Counted from the first letter of the stretch, positions 8,991-19,003 are shown. The stretch is DNA of 64,000 nt from Merdicola sp963557785 (GCA_963557785.1 CAUWBF010000006.1:1-64000); one strand, 5' to 3'. The notes: generated by a model from the sequence alone, not told the origin. A program made the numbers and translations.

Positions 8991-9043
8991 AATTTACAAT
9001 TAATAGGAATAATAGATTATAAATAATATTGTGGGAGATATTT

Positions 9044-9652
9044 ATGAAAAATAAAAAATATGTTATTTATAATTTTATAGTATTAGTAATTTTATCTAGT
9101 ATAGTTGGAATATTAATTATTAGGTTAGATAGTACGAAAGAGGATTCAAACTTATATATTGCGCAAGAAAAGGTAACAGACGAATGTACCGAAGAAGCGG
9201 AGCAATTATACGGAACTATTAGTAAAAATGAAGTAGCTACAAGTTCTACAGAACTAAAATTATCACCTAATGCAGAATTAGTAATTCAAAAATATTATAG
9301 TGGATGTGGACATACAGTAAATGAATATGCAGAGATATTGCCAGAAATGGTAAATAAAAATCAAGAAGAGATAGAAGATATGTATAAAGAATTTAAAGTA
9401 GAAACATTTGATAAGAATAAATTGGTAGTTTCAAAAGAAGAAAATGGATTTTGTGGTGAACATTATGTATTAAGAGAGAAAGATGGAGTTATAATTGTAA
9501 ATTTAGTAAATGAAAATAATGAAGAAACATTGTACGAAAAGACGTCTATATCATCTAAGTATTTAACTCAAACAGATTTAATAAATTTAAAAGATGGAAT
9601 TAGAGTATATGGAAGAGAAAATCTAAATAGTTTCTTAGAAGATTATGAATAA
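9044..9652 (+). CDS. Membrane-anchored BofC C-terminal domain protein
   Basis: 202 residues. One membrane segment at about 9-29, then an extracytoplasmic part. Residues about 85-120 contain YYSGCGHTVNEY, and from about 140 GEHYVLREKDGVIIVNLVNE and YLTQTDLINLKDGIRVYGRE resemble the BofC C-terminal domain. In Bacillus BofC slows SpoIVB-driven sigma-K activation in the forespore. Whether this clostridial form does the same is inference. Start at 9044 follows GTGGGAGA; an upstream TTG at 9029 would overlap that site. Confidence 0.6.
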   Translation: MKNKKYVIYNFIVLVILSSIVGILIIRLDSTKEDSNLYIAQEKVTDECTEEAEQLYGTISKNEVATSSTELKLSPNAELVIQKYYSGCGHTVNEYAEILPEMVNKNQEEIEDMYKEFKVETFDKNKLVVSKEENGFCGEHYVLREKDGVIIVNLVNENNEETLYEKTSISSKYLTQTDLINLKDGIRVYGRENLNSFLEDYE

Positions 9653-9654
9653 TA

Positions 9655-9690
9655 AAAAAAGAATGATTTTAATCATTCTTTTTTTTATTT
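9655..9690. terminator. Bidirectional terminator between two convergent genes
   Basis: AAAAAAAGAATGATT and AATCATTCTTTTTTT form a symmetric hairpin with A-rich and T-rich flanks. It serves the BofC-like gene (+) and overlaps the last codons of pgsA (-). Confidence 0.8.
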
Positions 9691-10253
9691 ATTACATTTG
9701 GATTTTCCATTATTTTTAAATTCTCTTTCTTTAAATATCCCTGAACATAAAATGCTTTAATATACATTAATAAAGAAAATATAGTTGAAATAAGAGCTAA
9801 ATAGTAAATATATATACTAAAATCAAAAGCTACATTGAATTGTTTTACAAATAAAGAACAGATTATTGCAACATAGAATAAAACTGTTGCTAATTTTCCA
9901 TACCATTTACTTGAAACTACTAATTCTTTACCGTAAAGGAATGAGGCTCCTATTATTAATATAAGCTCTTTAAAAATTACTATAATTAAGAACCAAAATG
10001 GAATAATATTCTTCATTGCTAAAGTAACTAAAATTAATATTTGAGTTAACTTATCTGCTAAAGGGTCTATAAGTTTTCCAAAATTTGTTATAAAATTAAA
10101 TTTTCTTGCTATAAATCCATCTAATACATCAGTTAATCCAGATAAAGTTATTATAATAAAAGCGATTAAGTATTGATCTTGGAATAAGTATTTCATAATA
10201 AGTGGTATTAGAAAAAATCTTAATACAGTTAATATATTAGGTATATGTTTCAT
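9669..10253 (-). CDS. pgsA: CDP-diacylglycerol-glycerol-3-phosphate 3-phosphatidyltransferase
   Basis: 194 residues, usual PgsA length. The CDP-alcohol phosphotransferase signature DG-xx-AR-x8-G-xxx-D-xxx-D is present as DVLDGFIARK followed by GKLIDPLADK. Several membrane segments follow. The enzyme makes phosphatidylglycerol phosphate, the committed step to phosphatidylglycerol. GGAGG lies 6 bases before the ATG on the minus strand. It follows the ClpE-like gene with a 37-base gap and may be cotranscribed with it. Confidence 0.9.
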   Translation of the reverse strand: MKHIPNILTVLRFFLIPLIMKYLFQDQYLIAFIIITLSGLTDVLDGFIARKFNFITNFGKLIDPLADKLTQILILVTLAMKNIIPFWFLIIVIFKELILIIGASFLYGKELVVSSKWYGKLATVLFYVAIICSLFVKQFNVAFDFSIYIYYLALISTIFSLLMYIKAFYVQGYLKKENLKIMENPNVINKKKND

Positions 10254-10290
10254 TCAAATCCTCCAAAAAAAGTATATATATTATGAGATA

Positions 10291-12627
10291 TTATTGTACA
10301 GAAAATGTTAATAAATTATTTGATTTATCAAAATCAATATTAATATTTTCACCATTTTTTATTTCAGATCTTAAAATTCTTTCAGAAATTTCATCTTCTA
10401 GATATCTTTGAATAGCTCTTCTTAATGGTCTTGCTCCGAATTTTAGATCAGTTCCTTTATGCATCAAGAATACTTTAGCGTCTTTAGAAACAGACATTGT
10501 GATATTCTTATCAGATAATGCTTTTTGTGTATCAGCAAGCATTATATCTACTATTTGAATTAGCTGTTCCTCATTTAAGCTATGGAATATTACTATTTCA
10601 TCTACTCTGTTTAAGAATTCAGGTCTAAATGTTTCTTTTAAACTAGATTCTACTTTTTGTCTGTCGAAAACTTCTTTACTTCCAAAACCAATAGAATTGC
10701 TATTTAGATTTGAACCAGCATTAGATGTCATAATAATTATAGTATTTTCAAAATTAACAGTGTTACCTTGAGAGTCTGTCAATTTACCATCATCTAATAC
10801 TTGTAAAAGAATGTTAAACACATCATGATGAGCTTTTTCAATTTCGTCTAAAAGAATTATAGAATATGGATTACGCTTAACTTTATCTGTAAGCTGACCA
10901 GCATCATCATATCCTACATATCCTGGAGGTGCTCCAATTAATTTAGAAGTAGAGTGGCTTTCCATATATTCAGACATATCTATTCTTATTATTGAATCAC
11001 TATTTCCAAACATTTCGAATGCAAGTGATTTTGCAAGCTCAGTTTTTCCAACTCCAGTAGGTCCAACAAATATGAAAGAAGGTGGTCTTTTTGTACTTTT
11101 TAGACCAGCTCTGTTTCTGCGTATTGCACGAGCTACACTATTTACAGCTTCATCTTGACCAATTATTCTTTTATGAAGATTATTTTCTAAGTTTAATAAC
11201 TTTTCAGTTTCAGCTTCTGTAATTTTAGTAACAGGAATTTTTGTCCAGTTTTCAATAACTTGTGCAATATCTTGAATTGTTAAATTTTGAATTTTCATAT
11301 TCTTAGTTAATTTATCAATTTCATCTTGTATAACACATTCTTTGGCTTTTAATTGTGCAGCTTTTTCATAGTCTTCAGTAGAGTCATTTAAAGTAGCTTC
11401 TTCCTTTTCTTCTTGAACCTCTTTTAATTCATTTTTTAAAGTTTCTAATTTATATAAATCTTTGTTATTTAAATTAATTCTAGAACAAGCCTCGTCTAAA
11501 ATATCTATTGCTTTATCTGGTAAAAATCTGTCATGAATATATTTTTCAGACATAACTACAGTTTTACGAATTACATCATTTGATATTTTAACTTTATGAT
11601 ATTCTTCATAATATTTTTTTATACCTTCTAACATTCTAGAAGCATCATCAATTGAAGGTTCTTCAACTGTAATAGGTTGAAATCTTCTTTCTAGAGCTGT
11701 ATCTTTTTCAATATATTTTCGATATTCTTTTAAAGTTGTTGTCCCAATAAGTTGAATTTCTCCATTTGCTAAAGAAGGTTTTAATATATTAGCAGCATTC
11801 ATTGAATGTTCTGCATCTCCAGCCCCTATAATATTCTGAATTTCATCTATAACTAGAATAATATTTCCAGAATCTTTACATTCATCTATTATAGATTTCA
11901 TCCTTGCTTCAAATTGTCCCCTAAATTGAGTACCAGCTATAACAGCTGTCATATCTAAAAGATATACTTCTTTATTTAATAATTTAGCGGGAACTTTTCC
12001 TTCAGTTATTTTTATTGCTAATCCTTGAGCAATAGCAGTTTTACCTACGCCAGGTTCACCAATTAAACAAGGATTATTTTTAGCTCTCCTATTTAATATT
12101 TGAACCATTCTTTGGATTTCTTTATCTCTTCCTATAACAATATCTAATTGATTATTTTTAGCTTTATTAGTTAAATTAGTTCCATAAGTATCTAAAAACT
12201 TTCTTTTCTTTTCTTTTTTTCTTTTTTCTGTTTTTATTCTTTTACTACTAGATGAAGCCTCTGAACTAGTATTAGAAGAATTATCATTATTTGGTTTTAC
12301 TATGCCTGCAAAAATTGAGCCTAAAGGAAAACCTCCATTTGAGTTTTCAGAATTATTATCATCTAGTCCTTCAACATCTGAAAGATCCATATTTTCTAAA
12401 CTTTTAGATAAGTCTTTAAAGATTGTTTCTAATTGACCAGACATATCATTTATATTAATTATATCATTTCCTAATATATTGTTTTGCTTTGATAAAACTT
12501 CTAAAGGATTTATTCCTTTAGCTTTTGCACAATCATAGCATAACCCTTTTAAAGAATCTTTGCCATCCTTATCTGTATTGCTAATGAAGATAATGGCTGT
12601 ATTCTTATTACATTCTGAACATAACAT
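10291..12627 (-). CDS. clpE: ClpE-type ATP-dependent protease ATPase subunit
   Basis: 778 residues. The N terminus carries a zinc finger (MLCSECNKNTAIIF and CYDCAKAKG) instead of the Clp_N repeats, which is the ClpE layout. A low-complexity Ser/Lys linker follows (about 110-145). The first AAA+ module has GEPGVGKTA (about 188) and VIDEIQNI; a UVR-like linker sits at about 415-445; the second has GPTGVGKTE and LLDEIEKAH, then the Clp D2-small domain. It unfolds substrates for ClpP. I see no linked mcsAB or ctsR. ClpC is the alternative label, but the zinc finger favours ClpE. Confidence 0.85.
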   Translation of the reverse strand: MLCSECNKNTAIIFISNTDKDGKDSLKGLCYDCAKAKGINPLEVLSKQNNILGNDIININDMSGQLETIFKDLSKSLENMDLSDVEGLDDNNSENSNGGFPLGSIFAGIVKPNNDNSSNTSSEASSSSKRIKTEKRKKEKKRKFLDTYGTNLTNKAKNNQLDIVIGRDKEIQRMVQILNRRAKNNPCLIGEPGVGKTAIAQGLAIKITEGKVPAKLLNKEVYLLDMTAVIAGTQFRGQFEARMKSIIDECKDSGNIILVIDEIQNIIGAGDAEHSMNAANILKPSLANGEIQLIGTTTLKEYRKYIEKDTALERRFQPITVEEPSIDDASRMLEGIKKYYEEYHKVKISNDVIRKTVVMSEKYIHDRFLPDKAIDILDEACSRINLNNKDLYKLETLKNELKEVQEEKEEATLNDSTEDYEKAAQLKAKECVIQDEIDKLTKNMKIQNLTIQDIAQVIENWTKIPVTKITEAETEKLLNLENNLHKRIIGQDEAVNSVARAIRRNRAGLKSTKRPPSFIFVGPTGVGKTELAKSLAFEMFGNSDSIIRIDMSEYMESHSTSKLIGAPPGYVGYDDAGQLTDKVKRNPYSIILLDEIEKAHHDVFNILLQVLDDGKLTDSQGNTVNFENTIIIMTSNAGSNLNSNSIGFGSKEVFDRQKVESSLKETFRPEFLNRVDEIVIFHSLNEEQLIQIVDIMLADTQKALSDKNITMSVSKDAKVFLMHKGTDLKFGARPLRRAIQRYLEDEISERILRSEIKNGENINIDFDKSNNLLTFSVQ

Positions 12628-12660
12628 ATAATTTGTATCTCCTTAATTTTTAATATTATT

Positions 12661-12689
12661 ATACTATAGTATTATACCACAATAGTCAA
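12661..12689 (-). promoter_or_regulatory. Possible promoter of clpE
   Basis: On the minus strand TTGACT (12689-12684) is separated by 17 bases from TAGTAT (12666-12661). No clear CtsR heptad pair was found. Confidence 0.4.
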
Positions 12690-12772
12690 GCAAATAAAGG
12701 GCATAATAATAAAAATATTTGAAAAAGAAACAAAAAAATGTTATAATAAAAAATGAATGTAAAGGAGAAAAT

Positions 12773-13636
12773 ATGAAGAATAAAAAATCAAAGGAAGAAA
12801 ATTCAATAGTAGGAAGGATAATTATTTTAACACTAATAGCAATAGTATGCGTAGTTGCTATATTTGAAGCTGTTTATGTAATGATTTTTTCTGTTGATGG
12901 TACATTAGAAAATGTAACTACTTCTGTTACAAATAATATAGAAGTAGATGAAAAAGAAGTATTAAAAGATAATTTTCAAACAATATTTAAAAATGATGTT
13001 GTTTCTAATGTAGATACAGTTAATATACCAAAAAAGGACAATAAATATAATTTAGTTTATGTAGCATATAATAAAGTAGAAAAAAGTACTGGGAAATATG
13101 ATTTAGATGTGCAAATACCACATATTAATATAAATAGTACAGAGATTGATAATATAAACAATGAAATAGATAAAATATTTATAAATAAAGCAGAAACAAT
13201 AATAGCAGAAAATAGTAACTCAGAAAATATAGTATATAGCATAAAATATAGGGCATATGTAAACAATGATATTCTTTCATTAATAATAGAATGTACACTA
13301 AAAGAAGGTTCTAATGCACAAAGAATAATTATAAAAACATATAACTATAATATACAAACTGGAAAAGTATTAACTATAGAAGATTTTGCGCAACTTAAGC
13401 AATTAAATAAAAATATAATCGAGAGTAAAATAAAAGATGAAATTAATAGTCAAATATCGATGGAAAAATCTTTAGTAGAAGCAGGATATTCTGTATTTAA
13501 TAGATATCCAGAAAGTGATATGTATAAATATGAAAATTTAAGCAATATATTCATAGATGAAAAAGATAATTTATATATAATTTTTGCATATGGTAATACT
13601 AATAATACAAGTGAATTAGATTTAGTGATTTTATAA
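12773..13636 (+). CDS. Membrane-anchored DUF3298-like protein
   Basis: 287 residues from the ATG at 12773, which has AAAGGAG 8 bases upstream. A lysine-rich start and one membrane segment (about 14-36) anchor an extracytoplasmic domain. Its C-terminal half (from about 95) has the YDLDVQIPHIN start, the TYNYNIQTGKVLTIEDF segment and the YENLSNIFIDEKDNLYIIF segment typical of the DUF3298 (RsiV-like) fold. Catalytic function is not expected. An anti-sigma role, as in RsiV, is only a guess since no sigma factor gene is adjacent. Confidence 0.5.
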   Translation: MKNKKSKEENSIVGRIIILTLIAIVCVVAIFEAVYVMIFSVDGTLENVTTSVTNNIEVDEKEVLKDNFQTIFKNDVVSNVDTVNIPKKDNKYNLVYVAYNKVEKSTGKYDLDVQIPHININSTEIDNINNEIDKIFINKAETIIAENSNSENIVYSIKYRAYVNNDILSLIIECTLKEGSNAQRIIIKTYNYNIQTGKVLTIEDFAQLKQLNKNIIESKIKDEINSQISMEKSLVEAGYSVFNRYPESDMYKYENLSNIFIDEKDNLYIIFAYGNTNNTSELDLVIL

Positions 13637-13638
13637 AA

Positions 13639-13664
13639 AAGAGGTTATAGAACCTCTTTTTTTA
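13639..13664 (+). terminator. Terminator of the DUF3298-like gene
   Basis: AAGAGGTTATAGAACCTCTTTTTTT: stem AGAGGTT/AACCTCT with a T run, starting two bases after the stop codon. Confidence 0.85.
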
Positions 13665-13675
13665 AATTAATAAAT

Positions 13676-13712
13676 AAAAATGACCACTATGCAAATAGTG
13701 GTCATTAGAAAA
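13676..13712 (-). terminator. Terminator of htrA (minus strand)
   Basis: AATGACCACTAT and ATAGTGGTCATT form a perfect 12-bp stem. Read on the minus strand it is followed by TTTTTATTTATT. A second inverted repeat (GTCAGTAAT/ATTACTGAC, about 13738-13769) lies between it and the htrA stop. Confidence 0.7.
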
Positions 13713-13847
13713 TAAAAGGGGATGTTTTTTATTTTTTGTCAGTAATTGGAGTAATATTGATTACTGACTATGGTTATAATATATCAATGTTTTTTGTCCA
13801 TTCTGTGAATTATTAGTGATATGTCTGAAAATAAAATTAATTTTTTA

Positions 13848-15104
13848 TTAAGGTTGTTCTTGTAAAGTTAAAGTTAATTCAATTTCATTTCCTGCTCTGT
13901 TTACCTTTATTTTCATAGTATCTCCTATGCTATGAGTATTCTTAATTTTATTTAATTCCTCCATTGTTTTTATAGAAGTACCATCAGCTTCGATTATAAT
14001 GTCGCCTACTTTAAGTCCAGCTTTTTCAGCACAAGAGAATTCTTCAATAGATACTACATAAACTCCTTCAACAATATTATTTATTCTAGCTGTTTGAGCA
14101 CTAACATCTCTACCTGATATTCCTATATATGGTCTTTTTACTTTACCATTGCTTATTAATTCTTCTGTAATGGATTTTGTAGAATTAATTGGTATGGCAA
14201 ATCCGATTCCCTCAATTCCAGTTCCATTTAATTTCATAGAGTTTATTCCAACTACTTCTCCAGAAGCATTTACTAGTGCACCACCACTGTTTCCAGAATT
14301 GATAGCAGCATCAGTTTGAATTAAAGTATAAGTTTGACCATCTGAATCTTTTACTTCTCTATTTACAGCACTAATAATTCCACTTGTAACTGTACTTTGC
14401 ATTCCTAAAGGATTACCTATAGCGAAAGCTGTTTCACCAACTTTTAGAGAATCAGAATCTCCAAGAGTAGCTTTAGTCAATCCAGTTTTTTCAATTTTTA
14501 TAACAGCTAAATCAGTTTGTGAATCTGTTCCAACTATTTTTGCTTCATATTCTGTAGAGTCATTATATAGTGTTACAGTTATTTTATTTGCTTCTGATAC
14601 TTGATAATATGAAGAAGAATCAGAAGTAGTAACAACATGGTTATTAGTTAAAATATAACCATCTTCACTAATTATTACACCAGATCCTTCTGCTTCTGCT
14701 GTAGAAGCTCTATTAAAGAAAGAATTTACAGAATATTGTACTTTTATTCCAACGATAGATGGTAAAACTTTATTTGCAACCCCTACTGCTGTATCAGAGT
14801 AATTACTTAAAGAGACTAAATCAACTGTGCCATGGCTTGCTGTATTTGATGAAGTTTCTACATAGGTATTTAGATTACTTCCTATAAGTTTTTCTTTAAT
14901 ACTAGGAACGCAAAAGCATGTTCCAACAACTAAAGTAGCACCTACTATTCCAGAACAAAAAGGTATAAAAACACTTTTTCCAAAAGAACTTTTTTGTTTA
15001 TTAGTAGAAGTACTTAGATTAGCTACTTTCTTATATTCATTTGAATTTTTTTGAATATTTTGTACTTTTTCAAAATTTGGTTTGTTTTCATTATTTTCTT
15101 CCAT
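13848..15104 (-). CDS. htrA: HtrA/DegP-type serine protease
   Basis: 418 residues. Cytoplasmic Asn/Lys-rich start, one membrane anchor at about 45-66, then the trypsin-like domain with His156 (LTNNHVV), Asp198 (TDLAVI) and Ser273 (NSGNSGGAL), and one PDZ domain from about 325 (GVYVVSIEEFSCAEKAGLKV). It acts outside the membrane on misfolded or exported proteins. AGGAGGTTAAT lies before the ATG. It is divergent from the next gene. Confidence 0.95.
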   Translation of the reverse strand: MEENNENKPNFEKVQNIQKNSNEYKKVANLSTSTNKQKSSFGKSVFIPFCSGIVGATLVVGTCFCVPSIKEKLIGSNLNTYVETSSNTASHGTVDLVSLSNYSDTAVGVANKVLPSIVGIKVQYSVNSFFNRASTAEAEGSGVIISEDGYILTNNHVVTTSDSSSYYQVSEANKITVTLYNDSTEYEAKIVGTDSQTDLAVIKIEKTGLTKATLGDSDSLKVGETAFAIGNPLGMQSTVTSGIISAVNREVKDSDGQTYTLIQTDAAINSGNSGGALVNASGEVVGINSMKLNGTGIEGIGFAIPINSTKSITEELISNGKVKRPYIGISGRDVSAQTARINNIVEGVYVVSIEEFSCAEKAGLKVGDIIIEADGTSIKTMEELNKIKNTHSIGDTMKIKVNRAGNEIELTLTLQEQP

Positions 15105-15230
15105 ATTAACCTCCTAAAAAGTTTTTATACTTATATATATAATAACTTTAATTGATAATATAATACAATAGATTTGTGAATTTTTTGTGAAATATATGTA
15201 TAACTTTGTTAGTTAATTGTCGAAATAAAC

Positions 15231-15259
15231 TTGTAATTGATGAACTTTGGCTATATAAT
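15231..15259 (+). promoter_or_regulatory. Promoter of the rnhB gene cluster
   Basis: TTGTAA (15231-15236), 17-base spacer, TATAAT (15254-15259), 32 bases before the start of the following gene. Confidence 0.55.
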
Positions 15260-15291
15260 ATTTATGTGATATTATTAGAAGGAGAATGACT

Positions 15292-15726
15292 ATGAAATTG
15301 CATATAAAGTTATTAATAATGATTATAGCAATAATTACAATTGTTGCTTTAGCAATATATTTATGCATAAATCAATATAAAGATAATGATCTTAAAAATA
15401 TAAGTACTAATTTATTACAAATACAAGCAAAAGCAAAAAATATAAAGGAAAAAACTATAGTAGAAAATAATGAACACTTACTAATAGGACAAGAAGTACC
15501 AGAAGATTTACTAAAAAAATTCAATTTAGAATATTCAGAAGAAATCAGAATATTAACTTTAGAAGATTTAAATATGTTAGGTCTATCTAATATAAATGAA
15601 GATAGAAAATATATGGTAAACTATGAAAGCGGTGAAGTGTATTATATAGATGGTTTTAAAAATGAAGAAGGAGAAACATATTATAAATTATCAGAAATGA
15701 ATACAATTTCTACAGATAACGAGTAA
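15292..15726 (+). CDS. Small membrane-anchored protein of unknown function
   Basis: 144 residues. One membrane segment at about 5-27, then a hydrophilic domain with GQEVPEDLLKKFNLEYSEEI and YMVNYESGEVYYIDGF. I do not recognise a family; the last segment resembles the beta-hairpin end of some pilin-like or type II secretion-like proteins, but that is weak. The start at 15292 is 7 bases after AGAAGGAG; the ATG at 15286 is too close. It precedes rnhB by 13 bases and is likely cotranscribed. Confidence 0.6.
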   Translation: MKLHIKLLIMIIAIITIVALAIYLCINQYKDNDLKNISTNLLQIQAKAKNIKEKTIVENNEHLLIGQEVPEDLLKKFNLEYSEEIRILTLEDLNMLGLSNINEDRKYMVNYESGEVYYIDGFKNEEGETYYKLSEMNTISTDNE

Positions 15727-15739
15727 TACAAAAAGTGAA

Positions 15740-16366
15740 ATGAAAGAAAAAGAAGAAGAAAGATTAAATAAACTAAAGGAAATAGAAAAACAGCTTCATA
15801 ATAATGGAATGAAATATATTTGTGGAATAGATGAAGCAGGAAGAGGCCCTCTTGCAGGACCTGTTGTAGTGGCAAGTGTAATTATGCCAGAAGATTCAAT
15901 GATAGAAGGAGTAAATGACTCTAAGAAAGTATCAGAAAAAAAGAGAGAAAAACTATATGATGAAATAACAAAAAACGCAATTAGCTGGTCTGTTTCAATA
16001 ATAGATCATAAAAAAATAGACGAAGTAAATATATTAAATGCAACAAAAGAAGGATTAACTAATTGTATAAAATCTTTAGAAATAAAACCTAATATTATAG
16101 TAGTAGATGCGTTAGAAAAAATTAATACTTGTGGTATACCATATGAATCTATAATAAAAGGAGATGCAAAATGCTATAGTATAGCAGCTGCATCAATAAT
16201 AGCGAAAGTTACAAGGGACAGGATTATGAGACAGTGGGATGAAGTATATCCACAATATGGATTTGCAAAACATAAAGGATATGGAACTGCAGCACATATA
16301 GCAGCAATAAAAGAATACGGATTATGTCCTATACATAGAAGAAGCTTTACAAAGAATTTTATTTAA
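15740..16366 (+). CDS. rnhB: Ribonuclease HII
   Basis: 208 residues. GIDEAGRGPLAGPVVVAS holds the first two acidic catalytic residues (Asp31, Glu32); NDSKKVS, VDALEKI and KGDAKCYSIAAASIIAKVTR are the other family motifs. It cuts RNA in RNA-DNA hybrids and single ribonucleotides in DNA. It lies in a four-gene run with a nucleoside phosphorylase and a surface protein. Confidence 0.96.
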   Translation: MKEKEEERLNKLKEIEKQLHNNGMKYICGIDEAGRGPLAGPVVVASVIMPEDSMIEGVNDSKKVSEKKREKLYDEITKNAISWSVSIIDHKKIDEVNILNATKEGLTNCIKSLEIKPNIIVVDALEKINTCGIPYESIIKGDAKCYSIAAASIIAKVTRDRIMRQWDEVYPQYGFAKHKGYGTAAHIAAIKEYGLCPIHRRSFTKNFI

Positions 16367-16384
16367 ATAGGGGGAACTTAATAT

Positions 16385-17689
16385 TTGAATATATTAGATA
16401 TAATAGCTAAAAAAAGAGATAATGAAAAATTAAATAAAAATGAAATAAAATATTTTGTTAAAGAATATACTATGGGAAATATTACAGATTATCAGGCAGC
16501 AGCATTAGTTATGGCTATATATATTAACGGAATGGATTATGAAGAAACAACAAATCTGACTATTGCAATGTCAGAATCTGGAGATAAAGTGGATTTATCT
16601 TCAATAGGTAAATGTGTTGTAGATAAACATAGTACAGGAGGAGTTGGAGACAAAATTACAATAATATTATCTCCAATAATATCAGCTTTAGGAGTTCCAG
16701 TTGCGAAAATGTCTGGAAGAGGATTAGGTTTTACAGGAGGAACAGCAGATAAGTTAGAATCAATACCAGGATATAGAACAGAGATTAGTGAAGAGGAATT
16801 TATAGAGAATGTTAAAAATATTGGAATAAGTCTAATAACTCAAACTAAATCCATTGCTCCAGCGGATAAAAAGATATATGCATTGAGAGATACAATAAGT
16901 TGTGTAGGAAGTATTCCATTAATAGCTTCAAGTATTATGAGTAAAAAAATAGCAAGTGGTGCAGACAAAATAGTATTAGATGTAACAGTTGGAAGCGGAG
17001 CTTTTATGAAAACAAAAGAAGAAGCAGAAAAACTCTCAAATACTATGATAAATATTGGAAAACTTAGTAAAAAAGAAACTATATGCATATTAACAAATAT
17101 GGATGAACCATTAGGATACAGTGTTGGAAATACTCTTGAAATAATTGAAGCTATAGAATTCCTAAAAGGAAATATGCAAGAAGATGTTAAAAATGTAATA
17201 TTAGAAATTGGAGCATATATGCTAAAACTTTCAGGAAAATATGAAAATATAGAAGTTGCTAAAAGCATGATATTAGAAACAATAAAAAATGGAAAGGCTT
17301 TTGAAAAGTTAGTGCAACTAATAAAAAATCAAGGTGGAAATATAGAATATTTATATAACACTGAAAAGTTTGAAAAAGCTAAATACATACTTCCAATAAT
17401 TTTAGATAAATCAGGATATGTAGAAAAAATTAATGCTGAAGAAATCGGAAAAATATCATGCTATTTAGGAGCAGGAAGAGTAAAAAAAGAAGATAAGATT
17501 GATAATGCAGTAGGAATTATATTAAATAAAAAAGTTGGAGATTTTGTAAATAAAAATGAAATAATAGGATATGTACATGCAAACGATAAAGAAAAAGCTG
17601 AATTAGGGGTTAAGGATGTTATTAAAACGTATATAATATCAGATAATAAAATAGAAAAAAACGATACAATAATTTCAGTATTGTCTTAA
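16385..17689 (+). CDS. pdp: Pyrimidine-nucleoside phosphorylase
   Basis: 434 residues, starting at TTG after AGGGGGAA. KHSTGGVGDK binds phosphate, and SGRGLGFTGGTADKLES is the thymidine/pyrimidine phosphorylase signature. The C-terminal domain (from about 345) completes the fold. It cleaves uridine, thymidine or deoxyuridine with phosphate. Uracil released can be used by the permease-UPRT fusion at 55381. Pdp and DeoA cannot be separated with certainty from sequence alone. Confidence 0.92.
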   Translation: MNILDIIAKKRDNEKLNKNEIKYFVKEYTMGNITDYQAAALVMAIYINGMDYEETTNLTIAMSESGDKVDLSSIGKCVVDKHSTGGVGDKITIILSPIISALGVPVAKMSGRGLGFTGGTADKLESIPGYRTEISEEEFIENVKNIGISLITQTKSIAPADKKIYALRDTISCVGSIPLIASSIMSKKIASGADKIVLDVTVGSGAFMKTKEEAEKLSNTMINIGKLSKKETICILTNMDEPLGYSVGNTLEIIEAIEFLKGNMQEDVKNVILEIGAYMLKLSGKYENIEVAKSMILETIKNGKAFEKLVQLIKNQGGNIEYLYNTEKFEKAKYILPIILDKSGYVEKINAEEIGKISCYLGAGRVKKEDKIDNAVGIILNKKVGDFVNKNEIIGYVHANDKEKAELGVKDVIKTYIISDNKIEKNDTIISVLS

Positions 17690-17713
17690 TAGTAAAGTAT
17701 AAAGGAGTATAAA

Positions 17714-19003
17714 ATGAAAAAGATATTAAAAATATTTATACTAATGATAATGGCTGTAATATCTCTAGAGAATATGATATATGCAACAGCTACAGAATTT
17801 AAAATAATAGATAAAAATGGTCAAATAAAAAATTTGGAAAATGATCAAGGATATATTTCAAAATTATTAGTAGATTCAAATGTAAATAATGGTGAAGTAA
17901 CAATCGAATTAAAATTATCTAACACTTCAAGTGAAGAAAAAAAGATTGGAAAGACAGAAGTTATTTTTGTTGTTGATAATTCTGCTAGTATGGGGACAAC
18001 GACATCAGCAGGAATTTCAAGAAAGAAAGCAGTAGTAAATGCAATGCAAACTTTTGTAAATAAATTGTATGAACAAAATTCTAATATATATATAGGATTA
18101 GTAAAATTTTCTGAAAATGGTAATGTAATGTGTAATTTAACAAATGAAAAGCAAACAATGTTAAATGCAATAACCACATTTGAAAATACTGCATTAGAAT
18201 CTAATACTAATATATCAGCAGGGCTAACAACAGCCAATAGCAAATTTACTTCAGATTGCAAAAATAAAATAATTGTATTATTAACAGATGGTATATCTGA
18301 AGTTACAACTACAAAAAATACATTATTAAGTGTAGAGCAAACAGGAACATATATAATATCAATGGTAAATCAAACAAATTCTCAAGAGGTTACACAAATT
18401 TTTGGAACACAAGAGAAACCAACAACTGGTAAATTTTATAATATAGAGGATGCAAATATTAACCAAGTAATAGCAGATAGTATTTTTAAAGATATATTAG
18501 ATACTATACAAAAACCAATAAAAAATATTACTATAACAGATTATTTTCCAGATGATATAATTAGTAATTTTGAATTTTCTTATGTAGAAGATCAAAACAA
18601 AGGAACTATATCAGAAAAAATAGATCAAAATAAAAAATGCATAGTTTGGACAATTAATAATTTATTAGGAACAGAAGAAGCAACTGTTAGATATAAATTA
18701 AAGCTTAAAGACATGAATAATCAAAGTATAATAAATAAAATAATTCCAACAAATGATAAAGTAGAATTATGCTATACAGACTATGATAATAAAAAATATT
18801 CAGTAATACTAGAAAATAGTCCAAAAGTGCAATTATTTATGCAAAAAGAAGAAATTAACCAAACAGAAAATAAAGATACTACTACAGCAAATAAAATTTT
18901 ACCAAAAACGGGTGAGAATAACAGTGCAATAATAATAGGATTATTATTAAGTATTTTTACTATAATTTGGATATTAGGTTCAAAATATAATAAACTAAAA
19001 TAA
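17714..19003 (+). CDS. LPXTG-anchored VWA-domain surface protein
   Basis: 429 residues. Signal peptide at 1-24. A von Willebrand A domain begins near 78 with VIFVVDNSASMG, holding the MIDAS motif DxSxS, and continues to LLTDG and about residue 255. A beta-rich segment follows (about 265-385), resembling the isopeptide domains of pilin-type adhesins. The C terminus is a sortase signal: LPKTGENN, hydrophobic segment, then KYNKLK. It is probably covalently linked to the wall; ligand unknown. No sortase gene lies in the window. Confidence 0.9.
   Translation: MKKILKIFILMIMAVISLENMIYATATEFKIIDKNGQIKNLENDQGYISKLLVDSNVNNGEVTIELKLSNTSSEEKKIGKTEVIFVVDNSASMGTTTSAGISRKKAVVNAMQTFVNKLYEQNSNIYIGLVKFSENGNVMCNLTNEKQTMLNAITTFENTALESNTNISAGLTTANSKFTSDCKNKIIVLLTDGISEVTTTKNTLLSVEQTGTYIISMVNQTNSQEVTQIFGTQEKPTTGKFYNIEDANINQVIADSIFKDILDTIQKPIKNITITDYFPDDIISNFEFSYVEDQNKGTISEKIDQNKKCIVWTINNLLGTEEATVRYKLKLKDMNNQSIINKIIPTNDKVELCYTDYDNKKYSVILENSPKVQLFMQKEEINQTENKDTTTANKILPKTGENNSAIIIGLLLSIFTIIWILGSKYNKLK

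Noticed and set aside
9029..9043. TTG start at 9029 for the BofC-like gene
   Set aside because: It lies before the ribosome-binding site; the ATG at 9044 is correctly spaced.
12640..12720. CtsR operator in front of clpE
   Set aside because: AGTCAAGCAAATAAAGG shows only one convincing half-site; the heptad repeat is not complete.
13676..13800. A small RNA gene in the convergent gap before htrA
   Set aside because: The two inverted repeats are explained more simply as terminator structures; there is no clear promoter.
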